Shown here: one piece after another, positions 7,935-15,660 of the stretch | Layout of the letters: each line of letters opens with the position of its first letter | Numbering within the stretch: the stretch's first letter is position 1 | Origin: Palsa-504 sp963844625 | Lineage (GTDB): Bacteria > Actinomycetota > Actinomycetes > Streptosporangiales > Streptosporangiaceae | DNA length: 64,000 nt | Reading direction: 5' to 3' | Assembly (NCBI GenBank): GCA_963844625.1 | Contig: CAWJPF010000010.1 | Coordinates: forward strand, 1 to 64,000 | The notes under the pieces: generated by a model | Database searches by the model: none | What the model saw: only the letters and a program-made list of their open reading frames with translations | What the model was told of the DNA's origin: nothing | Position numbers and translations under genes: made by a program

Positions 7935-8432
7935 TTAGTCGTCAGGTACATCGCCCGGGTGCGCCTCGGCGTATTTCTTTACCGCGGCCATGGTCCTGAG
8001 GTTCTCCTGGTCAAAGCTGCTGAGGATGAGCCTGCGAAGGGGACGCAGGGCGGCAGGCATGGTGATGTCCAGGACCAGCCAGCGGCTTACCCGGGTGCCG
8101 TCGTCCGCAGGCTCGAACGAGTAGTGGATGTGCACGTCAACCGTGGCCCGGAGCTGGTGCACCGTGATGGTGTGGTGGAAATCGAGAGATCCTGACGGCT
8201 GGAATCCGGTGACGGTACCCCACCAGTCTTTGCCTGATTCGTCCGGTTTCCCGTCGTGGTAGCGGCTCCCCAGCCGGACGGGATAGGGCTCGACGTCGGT
8301 GGTCCCGCCGTACTGAGCGGAGCCTGGCAGCCAGCGGCCATAGTCAGGCATATCGGCGAGCAGGCCGAACAACACGCCAGGCGGAGCCGCCACCCGGGAG
8401 GTGTAGAACTTGTGCCATTGCGAGGTCGGCAT
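7935..8432 (-). CDS. SRPBCC-family (START-like lipid/ligand-binding) protein
   Basis: A 165-residue protein with the START/polyketide-cyclase-like pattern: an N-terminal strand and helix (FYTSRVAAPPGVLFGLLADMPDYGRWLPG), then repeated beta strands including DWWGTVTGFQPSGSLDFHHTI, and a long C-terminal helix (LRRLILSSFDQENLRTMAAVKKYAEAH). Proteins of this superfamily bind hydrophobic ligands or act as aromatase/cyclases and ATPase activators. No catalytic residues are evident. It is a single gene, convergent with DUF2855. Confidence 0.8.
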   Translation of the reverse strand: MPTSQWHKFYTSRVAAPPGVLFGLLADMPDYGRWLPGSAQYGGTTDVEPYPVRLGSRYHDGKPDESGKDWWGTVTGFQPSGSLDFHHTITVHQLRATVDVHIHYSFEPADDGTRVSRWLVLDITMPAALRPLRRLILSSFDQENLRTMAAVKKYAEAHPGDVPDD

Positions 8433-8556
8433 GTGCGCATCTCCGCAGTAGGGTCCGGCGCTGGCGTCGTCATGCCTGGCGGGCTAACGCAGCCTGCGCG
8501 GCAACGACGAGCTTCCCATACAGACCGGCTGTTTCGTCAGCCGGGCGCTCACGCCA

Positions 8557-8578
8557 GGCCCTGCTGGCCAGCAGGGCC
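8557..8578. repeat. Perfect 22-bp GC-rich palindrome
   Basis: A fully self-complementary sequence, GGCCCTGCTGG and its reverse complement with no loop, in the divergent space between the SRPBCC and membrane-protein genes and 21 bp before the latter's first ATG. A loop-free palindrome is more like a dimer binding site than a terminator, but this is inference. Confidence 0.45.
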
Positions 8579-8599
8579 GTCGGCCTGGCAAGATCCTGC

Positions 8600-9142
8600 G
8601 TGCAACGACAGGAATACCGGCTCATGCCGCAGCGGAAATTCGGGGAGGCTCAAAGGGTGGGATACCTGCCAGGAATGTGGCATGACTTCGCGGTCACGGT
8701 GGCCAGCCTGGCCGGTGCGCTAACCGGCCTGCTGTTCGTCGCCGTGTCCATCAAGAGCGACGCCCTGGCCCGGTCGCGCAGCCTTAGCTCACGCGCCGCA
8801 CAGACCCTGGTGCTGTTCATGACGCAGGCGATCATCGCGGTCCTGCTCGTGGCACCTCAGCCCGGGCCGGCTCTCGGCGCTGAGCTCCTGGCGGTATCGG
8901 CGTTCTCCGGGGCAGCCCTGCTTATCCTCGACCGGCGGGCCGGGCACGATACCGACGGGGTGGCCCGTTACATCGAGCGGGCCTCCCCCAACTCGATCAC
9001 CGCCGTGCTCGTCGGCATCACCGGACTCACCTTCTTGCTGAAAGCAGGCGGCGGCCTGTACTGGATGATCCCGGCTGTGGTGGCGAGCCTGGTCGGTGGC
9101 GTGATCAACGCGTGGCTGTTCCTGATCAAGGTGCCCGGCTGA
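8600..9142 (+). CDS. Small integral membrane protein, function unknown
   Basis: Up to 180 residues with about five hydrophobic segments: FAVTVASLAGALTGLLFVAV, TLVLFMTQAIIAVLLV, LGAELLAVSAFSGAALLIL, SITAVLVGITGLTFLL, and MIPAVVASLVGGVINAWLFL at the C-terminus. The start is uncertain: ATGs at 8600 and 8624 are followed by a polar stretch, and the membrane region only begins at the MWHDF methionine near 8678. I do not recognise a characterised family; similar small proteins are common and unannotated in actinobacteria. No neighbour suggests a function. Confidence 0.65.
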   Translation: MQRQEYRLMPQRKFGEAQRVGYLPGMWHDFAVTVASLAGALTGLLFVAVSIKSDALARSRSLSSRAAQTLVLFMTQAIIAVLLVAPQPGPALGAELLAVSAFSGAALLILDRRAGHDTDGVARYIERASPNSITAVLVGITGLTFLLKAGGGLYWMIPAVVASLVGGVINAWLFLIKVPG

Positions 9143-9186
9143 CGCCTCCGCCGCCGCCCGGCGTGGATAACTTACCTTCGCCGATC

Positions 9187-9207
9187 TAAAATGGACCGGC
9201 AAGTCCA
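9187..9207 (+). promoter_or_regulatory. Promoter -10 (TAAAAT) overlapped by TetR-type operator
   Basis: TAAAAT at 9187-9192 has TGGATA 17 bp upstream as a plausible -35. A palindrome TGGAC-CGGCAA-GTCCA (9192-9207) overlaps its 3' end. This position would let the TetR protein encoded just downstream block its own promoter. Confidence 0.55.
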
Positions 9208-9210
9208 AAG

Positions 9211-9254
9211 AGAGGGCTGGGATGCTTACCGTTGAGGGCTGGGATGCTTACCGC
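9211..9254 (+). repeat. 22-bp tandem duplication of ribosome-binding site and start codon
   Basis: Two adjacent 22-bp units (AGAGGGCTGGGATGCTTACC.. and TGAGGGCTGGGATGCTTACC..) each carry a GAGGG ribosome-binding site and an ATG. The first ATG (9222) opens an 11-codon frame that ends with TAA at 9255-9257, out of frame with and overlapping the true tetR start at 9244. It could act as a leader peptide that lowers tetR translation. Confidence 0.8.
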
Positions 9255-9834
9255 TAAGGGAACCGCGACACGGCAGCGCATCATCGACGGCGCCGCGGCC
9301 GAGATCCGCGAGCACGGGATGGCGGCGACCACGCTCGACGACGTGCTCGCCCGGACTGCGACCAGCAAGGGCCAGCTCTTCCACTACTTCCCCGGCGGCC
9401 GTGAGGACCTGCTGCTCGCGGTGGCCGATTACGAGAGCGAACGCGTCCTGAACGACCAGCGGCCCTACCTGGGTCAGCTGGACTCCTGGGCCGCATGGCA
9501 GGCGTGGCGTGACGCGGTCGTGCGACGCTACCAGGACCAGGGCGTGCACTGCCCGCTCGGAACCCTCATCACCGAACTGGGCCGCCACTCCCCCGCGGCC
9601 CGGTCCGTCACCGGGCGGCTCATCGAGCGCTGGCAAGGCGACCTGCAGGCGGGGATCACCGGGATGCAGCAGTCCGGCCAGATCGCTCCGGGGCTCGACG
9701 CCGCCCGCACCGCGGCGGCGATCATCGCGGCCCTGCAGGGCGGCGTCACGATCTTGATGTCCACCGGCAGCAGCCTGCACCTGGAGGCCGCCCTGGACAC
9801 CGCCCTGCTCTTCCTGCACGACGGCACCGCCTGA
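9244..9834 (+). CDS. TetR/AcrR-family transcriptional regulator
   Basis: A 196-residue regulator. The HTH region RQRIIDGAAAEIREHGMAATTLDDVLARTATSKGQLFHYFPGGREDLLLAV has the standard recognition helix SKGQLFHYF. The C-terminal domain with DQGVHCPLGTLITELGRHSP resembles TetR_C families that sense small hydrophobic or cationic compounds. I choose the second of two duplicated ATGs because only it is in frame. It ends 1 bp from the end of the convergent MFS transporter gene, which is a plausible target. It probably represses itself through the palindrome at 9192-9207. Confidence 0.92.
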   Translation: MLTAKGTATRQRIIDGAAAEIREHGMAATTLDDVLARTATSKGQLFHYFPGGREDLLLAVADYESERVLNDQRPYLGQLDSWAAWQAWRDAVVRRYQDQGVHCPLGTLITELGRHSPAARSVTGRLIERWQGDLQAGITGMQQSGQIAPGLDAARTAAAIIAALQGGVTILMSTGSSLHLEAALDTALLFLHDGTA

Positions 9835-9835
9835 C

Positions 9836-11137
9836 CTACCGGCCGGATTCCCCGCCGGGCCAGAGATCTTCCGGTTCAGCCCCCCGGGTCTCCGGAAGCA
9901 GCCAGAACAGCGCCATGACCAGTGCGGCGGGCCAGAAAGTGACCAGCCCGGCCACCGCGAAACTGTGGCTGGCCTCGGCGACCGCACCGAAGACGACCAG
10001 GCCGGTCACCGCGCCGAGCACGCCCGCCGCCAGCGACCAGCCCGCGACCGAGGCCCGGACCTGCGTGGGGAACAGCTCGTTGACCAGCGCTCCGGCGGCT
10101 GGGGCGAAGACCGAGGCGGCAAACACGCCGAGGATGTAACCGGCCAGCAGGGCCGGGGCGGAGCCGGAGTAGGTCACGGTGGCGAGCAGGGCCACCGCGA
10201 CCATGGCCAGCGCGCCGGTCAGGCGCCGCCCCACCCGGTCCGCCAGCCACCTTCCGGCCAGGAGGCCGGCCAGCCCGGAAACGCCGGCGCCGACGACCAT
10301 GCCGGCGGTCACGATGCCGCGCTGGTGCAGGAAGTTCTGCGCGAACAGGAAGACGAAGCTGTTGGCCGGTCCCGTGATGACCGAGACGGCGAAAGCCAGG
10401 GCCACGACCACCGCCAGACGCCGCCGGAACGGTGCGGCCACGGCGCCGAGGACCGGGATGGCATGCTCGGGTCCAGCCGCGGCCACGGCGAACCGTTCGG
10501 GCTCCTCGGTCCAGCGCCAGAGCAGGGGCATAAGCGCCAGCGGGACCAGGGCCAGGACGAACACGCCGCGGAACCCGATTAGGCGTGATGCCAGGCTGTG
10601 CACGATGGCGACCACCCCGGCGCCAGCGCCGTATCCGGCGGCGATGAGCGCCACCGCCTTGGCCCGGTCCGCCGCGCCGGTTAGCTCGGCCGCGGTCACC
10701 TGCGCCAGCGCGTTCGTGGCGCTGAGCAGGGGGCGCCCGCTGGCGAAGATGGCCACGAACCACCAGTAACTCGGGCTGGCCGCCGCGACCGCCGTCATGA
10801 CCAGCCCCAGGGCGACGGTGACGAGCAGCGTGATCCGCCGGCCGAAGCGGTCGGCCAGGCCGGTGATGGGCAGCGCGCCCAGCGACGCTAGCCGCATGAT
10901 GGCCAGTCCGACGCCGAGCTCGGTGCCGGACAGTCCGGCCTGATCGGCCAGAGTCGCGCCGATGTTCACCTGGCCGAACCCCCGGGCCACGTCGCCGAGG
11001 GCCGCGACCACGCCGAATTGCGCGAACCCCGAGGCGAACGCGGCGATGGCCACGGCGACCACGGCCCGGTCGTTCCAGCGGTGCAGGCGGAGCCCGGTCA
11101 GCCCAGGTACCGGGACCGTCCCCGGATCAGTACTCAC
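9836..11137 (-). CDS. MFS transporter (metabolite/proton symporter or exporter type)
   Basis: A 433-residue membrane protein with twelve predicted hydrophobic segments. The MFS signature in the loop between helices 2 and 3 is ITGLADRFGRRITLL, and an equivalent in the second half is LAGRWLADRVGRRLTGAL. These D-R-x-G-R-R motifs identify the major facilitator superfamily. The substrate cannot be deduced. It is convergent with a tetR gene with almost no gap, so the pair may form a regulator/transporter unit. The C-terminus ends in a short polar tail, and no start other than the MSTDPG one is suggested. Confidence 0.88.
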   Translation of the reverse strand: MSTDPGTVPVPGLTGLRLHRWNDRAVVAVAIAAFASGFAQFGVVAALGDVARGFGQVNIGATLADQAGLSGTELGVGLAIMRLASLGALPITGLADRFGRRITLLVTVALGLVMTAVAAASPSYWWFVAIFASGRPLLSATNALAQVTAAELTGAADRAKAVALIAAGYGAGAGVVAIVHSLASRLIGFRGVFVLALVPLALMPLLWRWTEEPERFAVAAAGPEHAIPVLGAVAAPFRRRLAVVVALAFAVSVITGPANSFVFLFAQNFLHQRGIVTAGMVVGAGVSGLAGLLAGRWLADRVGRRLTGALAMVAVALLATVTYSGSAPALLAGYILGVFAASVFAPAAGALVNELFPTQVRASVAGWSLAAGVLGAVTGLVVFGAVAEASHSFAVAGLVTFWPAALVMALFWLLPETRGAEPEDLWPGGESGR

Positions 11138-11405
11138 GTCGCCGCCCTTGTCCGCCGTCCACCGATACGCTACCGACCGAGACGACCCAGCCCTAGGCGA
11201 AGAAGACGGCGCATGGCTGAATTTCCCGCACCAAGGAAGGATCGTGCTGACCGACTTTCATCGTCTCTGACGACGTGGAACGGTCGCCGCACCGGCCGAC
11301 CTGATCGCGCCGGAGCGTCCTTAGAACAGCCGGGTCGCTGACATCCAGGCCGTCTACGACGAGTGGGCGCGCAGTTTCTCCCCCGCCGATCCCCCGGACT
11401 CGTCC
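11138..11405. other. Intergenic region, possibly holding a decayed gene fragment
   Basis: A 268-bp gap between the MFS and DUF427 genes. A plus-strand frame near 11340-11395 reads ADIQAVYDEWARSFSPADPP, which looks protein-like, but it has no start and runs into the DUF427 gene antisense. I treat it as a possible remnant only. Confidence 0.35.
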
Positions 11406-12173
11406 TTAACGAGAAAAATGGGTGACGGGCCGCTCGAGGGGCTGCCCGTCGAGGAACACGTCAACCTTCTCGTTGTAGAAGGCGATCAGGCCGGCGACGG
11501 GCGAGAGCTGGCGGGTGGGAAAGTCGTAGGACCACGCCAGGTCGGGATAAACGGTCTCGCCGACGCGGACGGACCAGTAGCCGCTGGTCTTGCCTTTATA
11601 AGGACACGAGGTGACGGTGGCTGTCGGCAGCAGGCAGGCGAATTTCACCTCGGTGCGGTTGAGGTAGTAACGGGTCGGCAGGCCGGTCTCGAAGACCATG
11701 ACCGGGGAGGGGGACTCGGCCAGGACGACGCCGTCGAGCTCGACGCGCACGGTTCGGGTGGACCGCAGCGCGTCGACGCGCGTGTAGGGGTTACGCGGAT
11801 GGACGAAGACTTCCTCGTCCTCCTCGAACCAGGAGTCCAGGGCGCCCCAGACGAACCGCACGGTGCCGGCCAGCCCGGCCAGGGCATCGTCGGCGTAAAA
11901 CCGCGCGGCGCCCGGACGGGAGACCTCGCCAAGCCGCAGTCCGTGCCGCCGGGCCGTCCCGAACTGGAGCTTCTGCGGGTGCTGCTCGTCGACCAGCACG
12001 GCAGGGTCCACGTCGGCGACCGGGATGTAATACTGCGGGTAATTCGGCCACTCCCATACGTACAAGGCCCTGGTGGTGTCGAGCACCGTCGTGTCGCCGA
12101 GCATCGCGCGGACCCGGCGGGGTACCGGCTCGATGTGACCGGCCTGCACGATCATCTTGGGGTAGTCATCCAC
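11406..12173 (-). CDS. DUF427-domain protein (two copies of the domain)
   Basis: A 255-residue protein built from two DUF427 units. The first covers roughly residues 20-110 (VRAMLGDTTVLDTTRALYVWEWPNYPQYYIPVADV) and the second residues 140-240, containing the hallmark FETGLPTRYYLNRTEVKF and the CPYKGKTSGYWSV segment ending in DLAWSYDFP. DUF427 proteins are small beta-rich domains of unknown biochemical function, common in actinobacteria. The start is GTG (MDDYPKM). No operon partner is evident; the azoreductase gene lies upstream on the same strand behind a strong hairpin. Confidence 0.88.
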   Translation of the reverse strand: MDDYPKMIVQAGHIEPVPRRVRAMLGDTTVLDTTRALYVWEWPNYPQYYIPVADVDPAVLVDEQHPQKLQFGTARRHGLRLGEVSRPGAARFYADDALAGLAGTVRFVWGALDSWFEEDEEVFVHPRNPYTRVDALRSTRTVRVELDGVVLAESPSPVMVFETGLPTRYYLNRTEVKFACLLPTATVTSCPYKGKTSGYWSVRVGETVYPDLAWSYDFPTRQLSPVAGLIAFYNEKVDVFLDGQPLERPVTHFSR

Positions 12174-12329
12174 GCGGATCTCCCGTCACTCGGTCACGCA
12201 GCAGTTCCATGGCCTCGGCGCAGCCTACATGGCGGGGGGCGGTCTGCAGGCAGCGGTCTAGCGCTGACCAGCCATTCATGAGCGCCTTGAAGTCTGACCG
12301 AGGCGACGTCGGCCAACCGGGCTCGCATC

Positions 12330-12375
12330 ATCGTGGATCACCGCTACCCGCCGGGGGGCAGCGGTGATCCACGAT
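12330..12375. terminator. Terminator-like hairpin, 16-bp perfect stem
   Basis: ATCGTGGATCACCGCT and its exact reverse complement are separated by a 14-nt GC-rich loop. The hairpin ends 15 bp downstream of the azoreductase stop on the minus strand. There is no U-tract, as is usual in high-GC actinobacteria. Confidence 0.7.
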
Positions 12376-12390
12376 ACCGACCGGGCGGGC

Positions 12391-13014
12391 TTAGACGGCT
12401 AGGAGATCGTCGATGGCGGCCAGGGCGCCGGCCAGGCTCTTGTCCTCGGCCACGCCGAGATCGAGCGGGATCATTGCCGGAGACTCGCGCGCGAGGGTCA
12501 GTTCGGTGTCGATGAAGACGATGTCGCTGACGCCGAGGGGCGAGAGCGCGTGCCGCAGCCACGGTTCGCGATGATCCCAGCCCTTGCGGGGGCTGCCCGG
12601 CCCGTAGCCACCACCGCGCGCCGTCACGACCACGAATTCCTTATCACCGAGCTTCCCTATGGTCCGCTCGGGCGAGACGATCCGGTCGAGCCACGCCTTG
12701 AACGTGCTGGGCGGCCCGAAGTTGTAGAGCGGAAGGGCGATGAGGATGGTATCGGCGGCCATGACCTCATCGATCAGCGTGTCGGCCAGCGCTCGGGCCG
12801 CGGCCTGCTCCGGGGTGTGATCCGCGGCGGGGACGAACGCGGATGAGAAGGCAACATGGTCTAGGTGCGGCACCGGATCGGCCGCCAGGTCGCGATAGGT
12901 CACGGTCCCGCCCGGGTACCTGGCCCGCCAGCGCTCGGCGTAGCGGGCGGAGAGCAGTCGGCTCCGGGATCCCTCGGTGCGCATGGACGAATCGAGATGT
13001 AGAAGGTGGCTCAT
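12391..13014 (-). CDS. azoR: FMN-dependent NADH:quinone oxidoreductase / azoreductase
   Basis: A 207-residue flavodoxin-fold enzyme of the AzoR/AcpD family. It begins MSHLLHLDSSMR with the FMN phosphate loop SSMRTEGSRSRLLS. Further on are the flavin-binding ALPLYNFGPPSTFKAWLDRI (about residues 95-114) and the TARGGGYGPGSP loop, both diagnostic. The family reduces quinones and azo compounds with NADH. The ATG at 13014 is preferred over upstream in-frame ATGs because TACATT lies exactly six bases before it, indicating a leaderless transcript. It is divergent from a MarR gene, a frequent arrangement for electrophile- or quinone-sensing control. Confidence 0.92.
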   Translation of the reverse strand: MSHLLHLDSSMRTEGSRSRLLSARYAERWRARYPGGTVTYRDLAADPVPHLDHVAFSSAFVPAADHTPEQAAARALADTLIDEVMAADTILIALPLYNFGPPSTFKAWLDRIVSPERTIGKLGDKEFVVVTARGGGYGPGSPRKGWDHREPWLRHALSPLGVSDIVFIDTELTLARESPAMIPLDLGVAEDKSLAGALAAIDDLLAV

Positions 13015-13081
13015 AAATAGAATGTATATCATCAATCATTGGTAGTGTACAAGTAATGTGCGCGGCGCGTATTCTTGGTGC
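13015..13081. promoter_or_regulatory. Divergent leaderless promoters of azoR and marR
   Basis: On the minus strand TACATT (13026-13021) sits six bases before the azoR ATG. On the plus strand TATTCT (13070-13075) sits six bases before the marR ATG. TGTACA at 13046-13051 could serve as the plus-strand -35 with an 18-bp spacer. The short AT-rich core is the obvious place for MarR binding. Confidence 0.6.
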
Positions 13082-13561
13082 ATGGCCACGACCAAGGCAG
13101 CGGTTGAGCACCAGTTGCTGCCGCTGCTCGATCACTTGGCCCGCATCGGTCGCCGCGCCGCCGAGAGCTCGATGTCCCCTGGCGGCCTTCGCCCGCGTCA
13201 TCTCATCGCGCTGAAGCTGCTGCGCGATTCCGGACCGGCGAGCCAGCAGGGACTCGCGGACGCGTTGAGCCTGGATCCGAGCAACGTCGTCGGCCTGCTC
13301 AACGAACTCGAGGAGCGCGGGCTCATCACGCGTCGCCGCGATCCCGCTGACCGCCGCCGGCACATCGTCGAGCTGTCGGCCAGCGGCGAGGACGAACTCG
13401 CCTGCGCCGACGCCCGGCTCAGCCGGGTCGAGGACGAACTGCTCAGTGCCCTGAGCGCCGAGGAAAGAGAGACGCTGTACGGCCTGCTCGTCCGCGCGGT
13501 GGGGGCTAAGTCGCCGTCATTGTGCGCCGGCGCCGACGAACCACCGGCCTGCTCCGCCTGA
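13082..13561 (+). CDS. MarR-family transcriptional regulator
   Basis: A 159-residue winged-helix protein. The HTH and wing are visible in LRPRHLIALKLLRDSGPASQQGLADALSLDPSNVVGLLNELEERGLITRRRDPADRRRHIVELSASG, with the family DPADRRRH wing motif. MarR proteins are dimeric repressors released by phenolics or oxidants. It is transcribed divergently from azoR and both promoters share a 67-bp space, so it probably represses azoR and itself. The ATG start at 13082 is the leaderless one; an upstream start at 13058 has no support. Its 3' three quarters overlap the antisense extension of the acyl-CoA dehydrogenase frame. Confidence 0.9.
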   Translation: MATTKAAVEHQLLPLLDHLARIGRRAAESSMSPGGLRPRHLIALKLLRDSGPASQQGLADALSLDPSNVVGLLNELEERGLITRRRDPADRRRHIVELSASGEDELACADARLSRVEDELLSALSAEERETLYGLLVRAVGAKSPSLCAGADEPPACSA

Positions 13562-14685
13562 TCTAATGGGCCCGCGATGTCACCCATAGCGGTTCGGTGC
13601 GCGTGCGGGCCGCCGGTCAGGCGCTCGGCCGACCACGCACGGCGGTAATACAGGTACGCGTCGTGCTCCCAGGTGAACCCGATACCGCCGAAAAGATGGA
13701 TAGCGGATTCCGTCACGCCGCGGTAGGCCTCGCCGGCCCGCAGCGCGGCGACGTTGGCGGCCATCCGGGCCTCGGCCGCGCCGTCCGCGCTCGCGATCGC
13801 GGCGTACCGGGCGGCTGCCGAGACGGACTGCAGGTTCGCGAGCATGTCGACGCACGAGTGAGCGACCGCCTCGAAAGAGCCGATCGGGCCGCCGAACTGC
13901 TCGCGGTCCTGCACGTACTCGATGCTCGCGTCCAGGCACCAGCCGATGCCGCCGGCCGCTTCCGCGGCCGTGGCGAGCAGGAGTTCGTGCTCGGCCCGGT
14001 CCAGGACCGCGACCGCGGCCTCACCGTGGCATAGCAGGAAGGCCGGCGTCGTGTCGAAGGTGGTGACGCAGACGCGCCGGGTCAGGTCGATGCCGAGCTG
14101 GCGGGATACCCCCAACCCCGGAGATCCCGATTCGACGAGGAATATCGCGGGTCCAGCGTCAGTGACGGCCGGCACCACCACGATGTCCGCCAGCTGACCG
14201 GCGATGACGTACCACCGGCTCCCCCGCAGGTACCAGTCCTGGACCGTCCGTCCCGCCTCGACGCTGTCGGATCCAGGCCGCCACCGTCCGTCCTCGCCCG
14301 CGGCCGCCACCGTCCCGGTCGCCGACCCGGCGGCCAGCCGCGGCAGCCAGTATTCGGCCACCGCGCGGTCCTCGGCCGCGAGCAGTGCCCCGGCGGCCAG
14401 GAGGCTAGGCAGGAACGGACCCGGATACAGGGCCCGGCCGAGCTCGGTATGCACCACGCTGGCCTCGGCCTGCGACAGGCCAAGGCCGCCGAACTCCTCG
14501 GGAATCGTCAATCCGGCCAGGCCGAGCTCGGTCGCCAGGCGGGCGTGCAGCGCGGGGTCGTATCCGGTTTCGCCGTCCAGCGAGCTGCGCAAAGCGGCGG
14601 AGGAAAACTGATCGGCGAGGAAGCCGCGCAAGGTGGCTTGCAAGACCCGCTGGTCCTCGTCGAGGGCGAGAGAGTCGATCGCCAT
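13198..14685 (-). CDS. Acyl-CoA dehydrogenase with abnormal C-terminal extension
   Basis: The first 365 or so residues are a regular short acyl-CoA dehydrogenase: VVHTELGRALYPGPF in the N-domain, GGIGWCLDASIEYVQDREQFGGPIGSFEAVAH in the middle, and HLFGGIGFTWEHDAYLYYRRAW as the C-terminal FAD/dimer motif. After AHRTAMGDIAG the family should end, but the frame runs on for about 120 Ser/Arg-rich residues antisense to marR. A TAG stands one base out of frame at 13563-13565, so a single-base change has probably removed the native stop. The ATG at 14685 has GGAG eight bases upstream and fits the family N-terminus; 14739 is an alternative. The substrate is unknown. Confidence 0.8.
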   Translation of the reverse strand: MAIDSLALDEDQRVLQATLRGFLADQFSSAALRSSLDGETGYDPALHARLATELGLAGLTIPEEFGGLGLSQAEASVVHTELGRALYPGPFLPSLLAAGALLAAEDRAVAEYWLPRLAAGSATGTVAAAGEDGRWRPGSDSVEAGRTVQDWYLRGSRWYVIAGQLADIVVVPAVTDAGPAIFLVESGSPGLGVSRQLGIDLTRRVCVTTFDTTPAFLLCHGEAAVAVLDRAEHELLLATAAEAAGGIGWCLDASIEYVQDREQFGGPIGSFEAVAHSCVDMLANLQSVSAAARYAAIASADGAAEARMAANVAALRAGEAYRGVTESAIHLFGGIGFTWEHDAYLYYRRAWSAERLTGGPHAHRTAMGDIAGPLDQAEQAGGSSAPAHNDGDLAPTARTSRPYSVSLSSALRALSSSSSTRLSRASAQASSSSPLADSSTMCRRRSAGSRRRVMSPRSSSSLSRPTTLLGSRLNASASPCWLAGPESRSSFSAMR

Positions 14686-14897
14686 GAAGCTGCTCCGCCC
14701 AGCCAGGACCCCGGTGTGCCGAGCACCACCGAAGTCCATGCGTAGGTACCCCGGACGCCGGTGTCGGCGATCAGGACCGGTCCGAGAACGGCGGCTACGA
14801 ACTCGGCTAGCCGCTTCATGCTATGGGACAAAGCCGTCTCTTTCCGGGCAATCTCCGGACCCGGTATTACCTCACCGGCGCCTGGCACAATGGCGGC

Positions 14898-15557
14898 GTG
14901 GATGTTGAGGACCTGCGTCTGGCCGTGTACCGCACGTTCGCCGAGACCGGGCGCGCACCCCAAGTCGGTGAGCTCGCCAGGCAACTCGGCACAGAACTCC
15001 GCGCGGTCACGGCCGGCCTGGAGGAACTGGCCCGGGCTCGTCAGCTTGTCCTGGGCGACCGCGGCGAGATCGTCATGGCGCATCCGTTCTCGGCCGTGCC
15101 GCTGGGATTCTCGGTGATGGGCGAACGGACGCTGTGGTGGGGTGGCTGCGCCTGGGATTCCTTCGCCCTGCCCCATCTGCTTCCCGGCCAGGGCGAGGTG
15201 CTGGTGGCGACCAGGTGCCCGGCGTGCGGCCGCCCGCTGGCCTGGAACGTCGGATGGCGGTCTCCGCCGGACGGCGGCCAGGTCGCGCATTTCCTTGTGC
15301 CCGCCCCGCGGATGTGGGACGACGTCGTGCATACGTGCCGGCACCAGCGGCTGTTCTGCTCTACGGGCTGCGTCGATACCTGGCTGGAGGCCACTGGCCC
15401 GGCTCGCGGGTACGTGATGGACCTCAGCACGCTGTGGCGGTTCGCCGCGCACTGGTACGACGGGCGCCTGGAGCGCGGCTACACCAGAAAGGAACCGTCT
15501 GAGGCCGCAGACTACTTTCGTGGCGTCGGGCTGTCCGGACCGTTCTGGGGACTGTGA
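14898..15557 (+). CDS. Alkylmercury-lyase (MerB)-like protein
   Basis: A 219-residue protein with an N-terminal winged-helix-like part (LRLAVYRTFAETGRAP..) and the MerB catalytic core. GGCAWDSFALP supplies Cys84 and Asp87, and RLFCSTGCVDTW supplies Cys154. These match the Cys/Asp/Cys triad (C96, D99, C159) that cleaves carbon-mercury bonds in MerB. A further CPAC pair (108/111) might bind metal. GTG at 14898 follows CACAAT by six bases, so I prefer it to the ATG at 14823. No merA, merR or merT is near, so an organomercurial role is not certain; many soil actinobacteria carry such orphans with unknown substrate. Confidence 0.8.
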   Translation: MDVEDLRLAVYRTFAETGRAPQVGELARQLGTELRAVTAGLEELARARQLVLGDRGEIVMAHPFSAVPLGFSVMGERTLWWGGCAWDSFALPHLLPGQGEVLVATRCPACGRPLAWNVGWRSPPDGGQVAHFLVPAPRMWDDVVHTCRHQRLFCSTGCVDTWLEATGPARGYVMDLSTLWRFAAHWYDGRLERGYTRKEPSEAADYFRGVGLSGPFWGL

Positions 15558-15660
15558 CCGGAATCGGGTCTGGGGTCTCGCCTGGTCCAAGACGGGTTCT
15601 GGCCAATTTCGAGTAAGTGCTCTGTGACGCGTCCTGCGCCCGGTTCCCGCCCGGCCCGTC

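Noticed and set aside
12162..12275. 37-codon minus-strand frame (MNGWSALDRCL..) overlapping the DUF427 start
   Set aside because: No recognised family, weak ribosome-binding site and too short to support; could be a leader frame but nothing else speaks for it.
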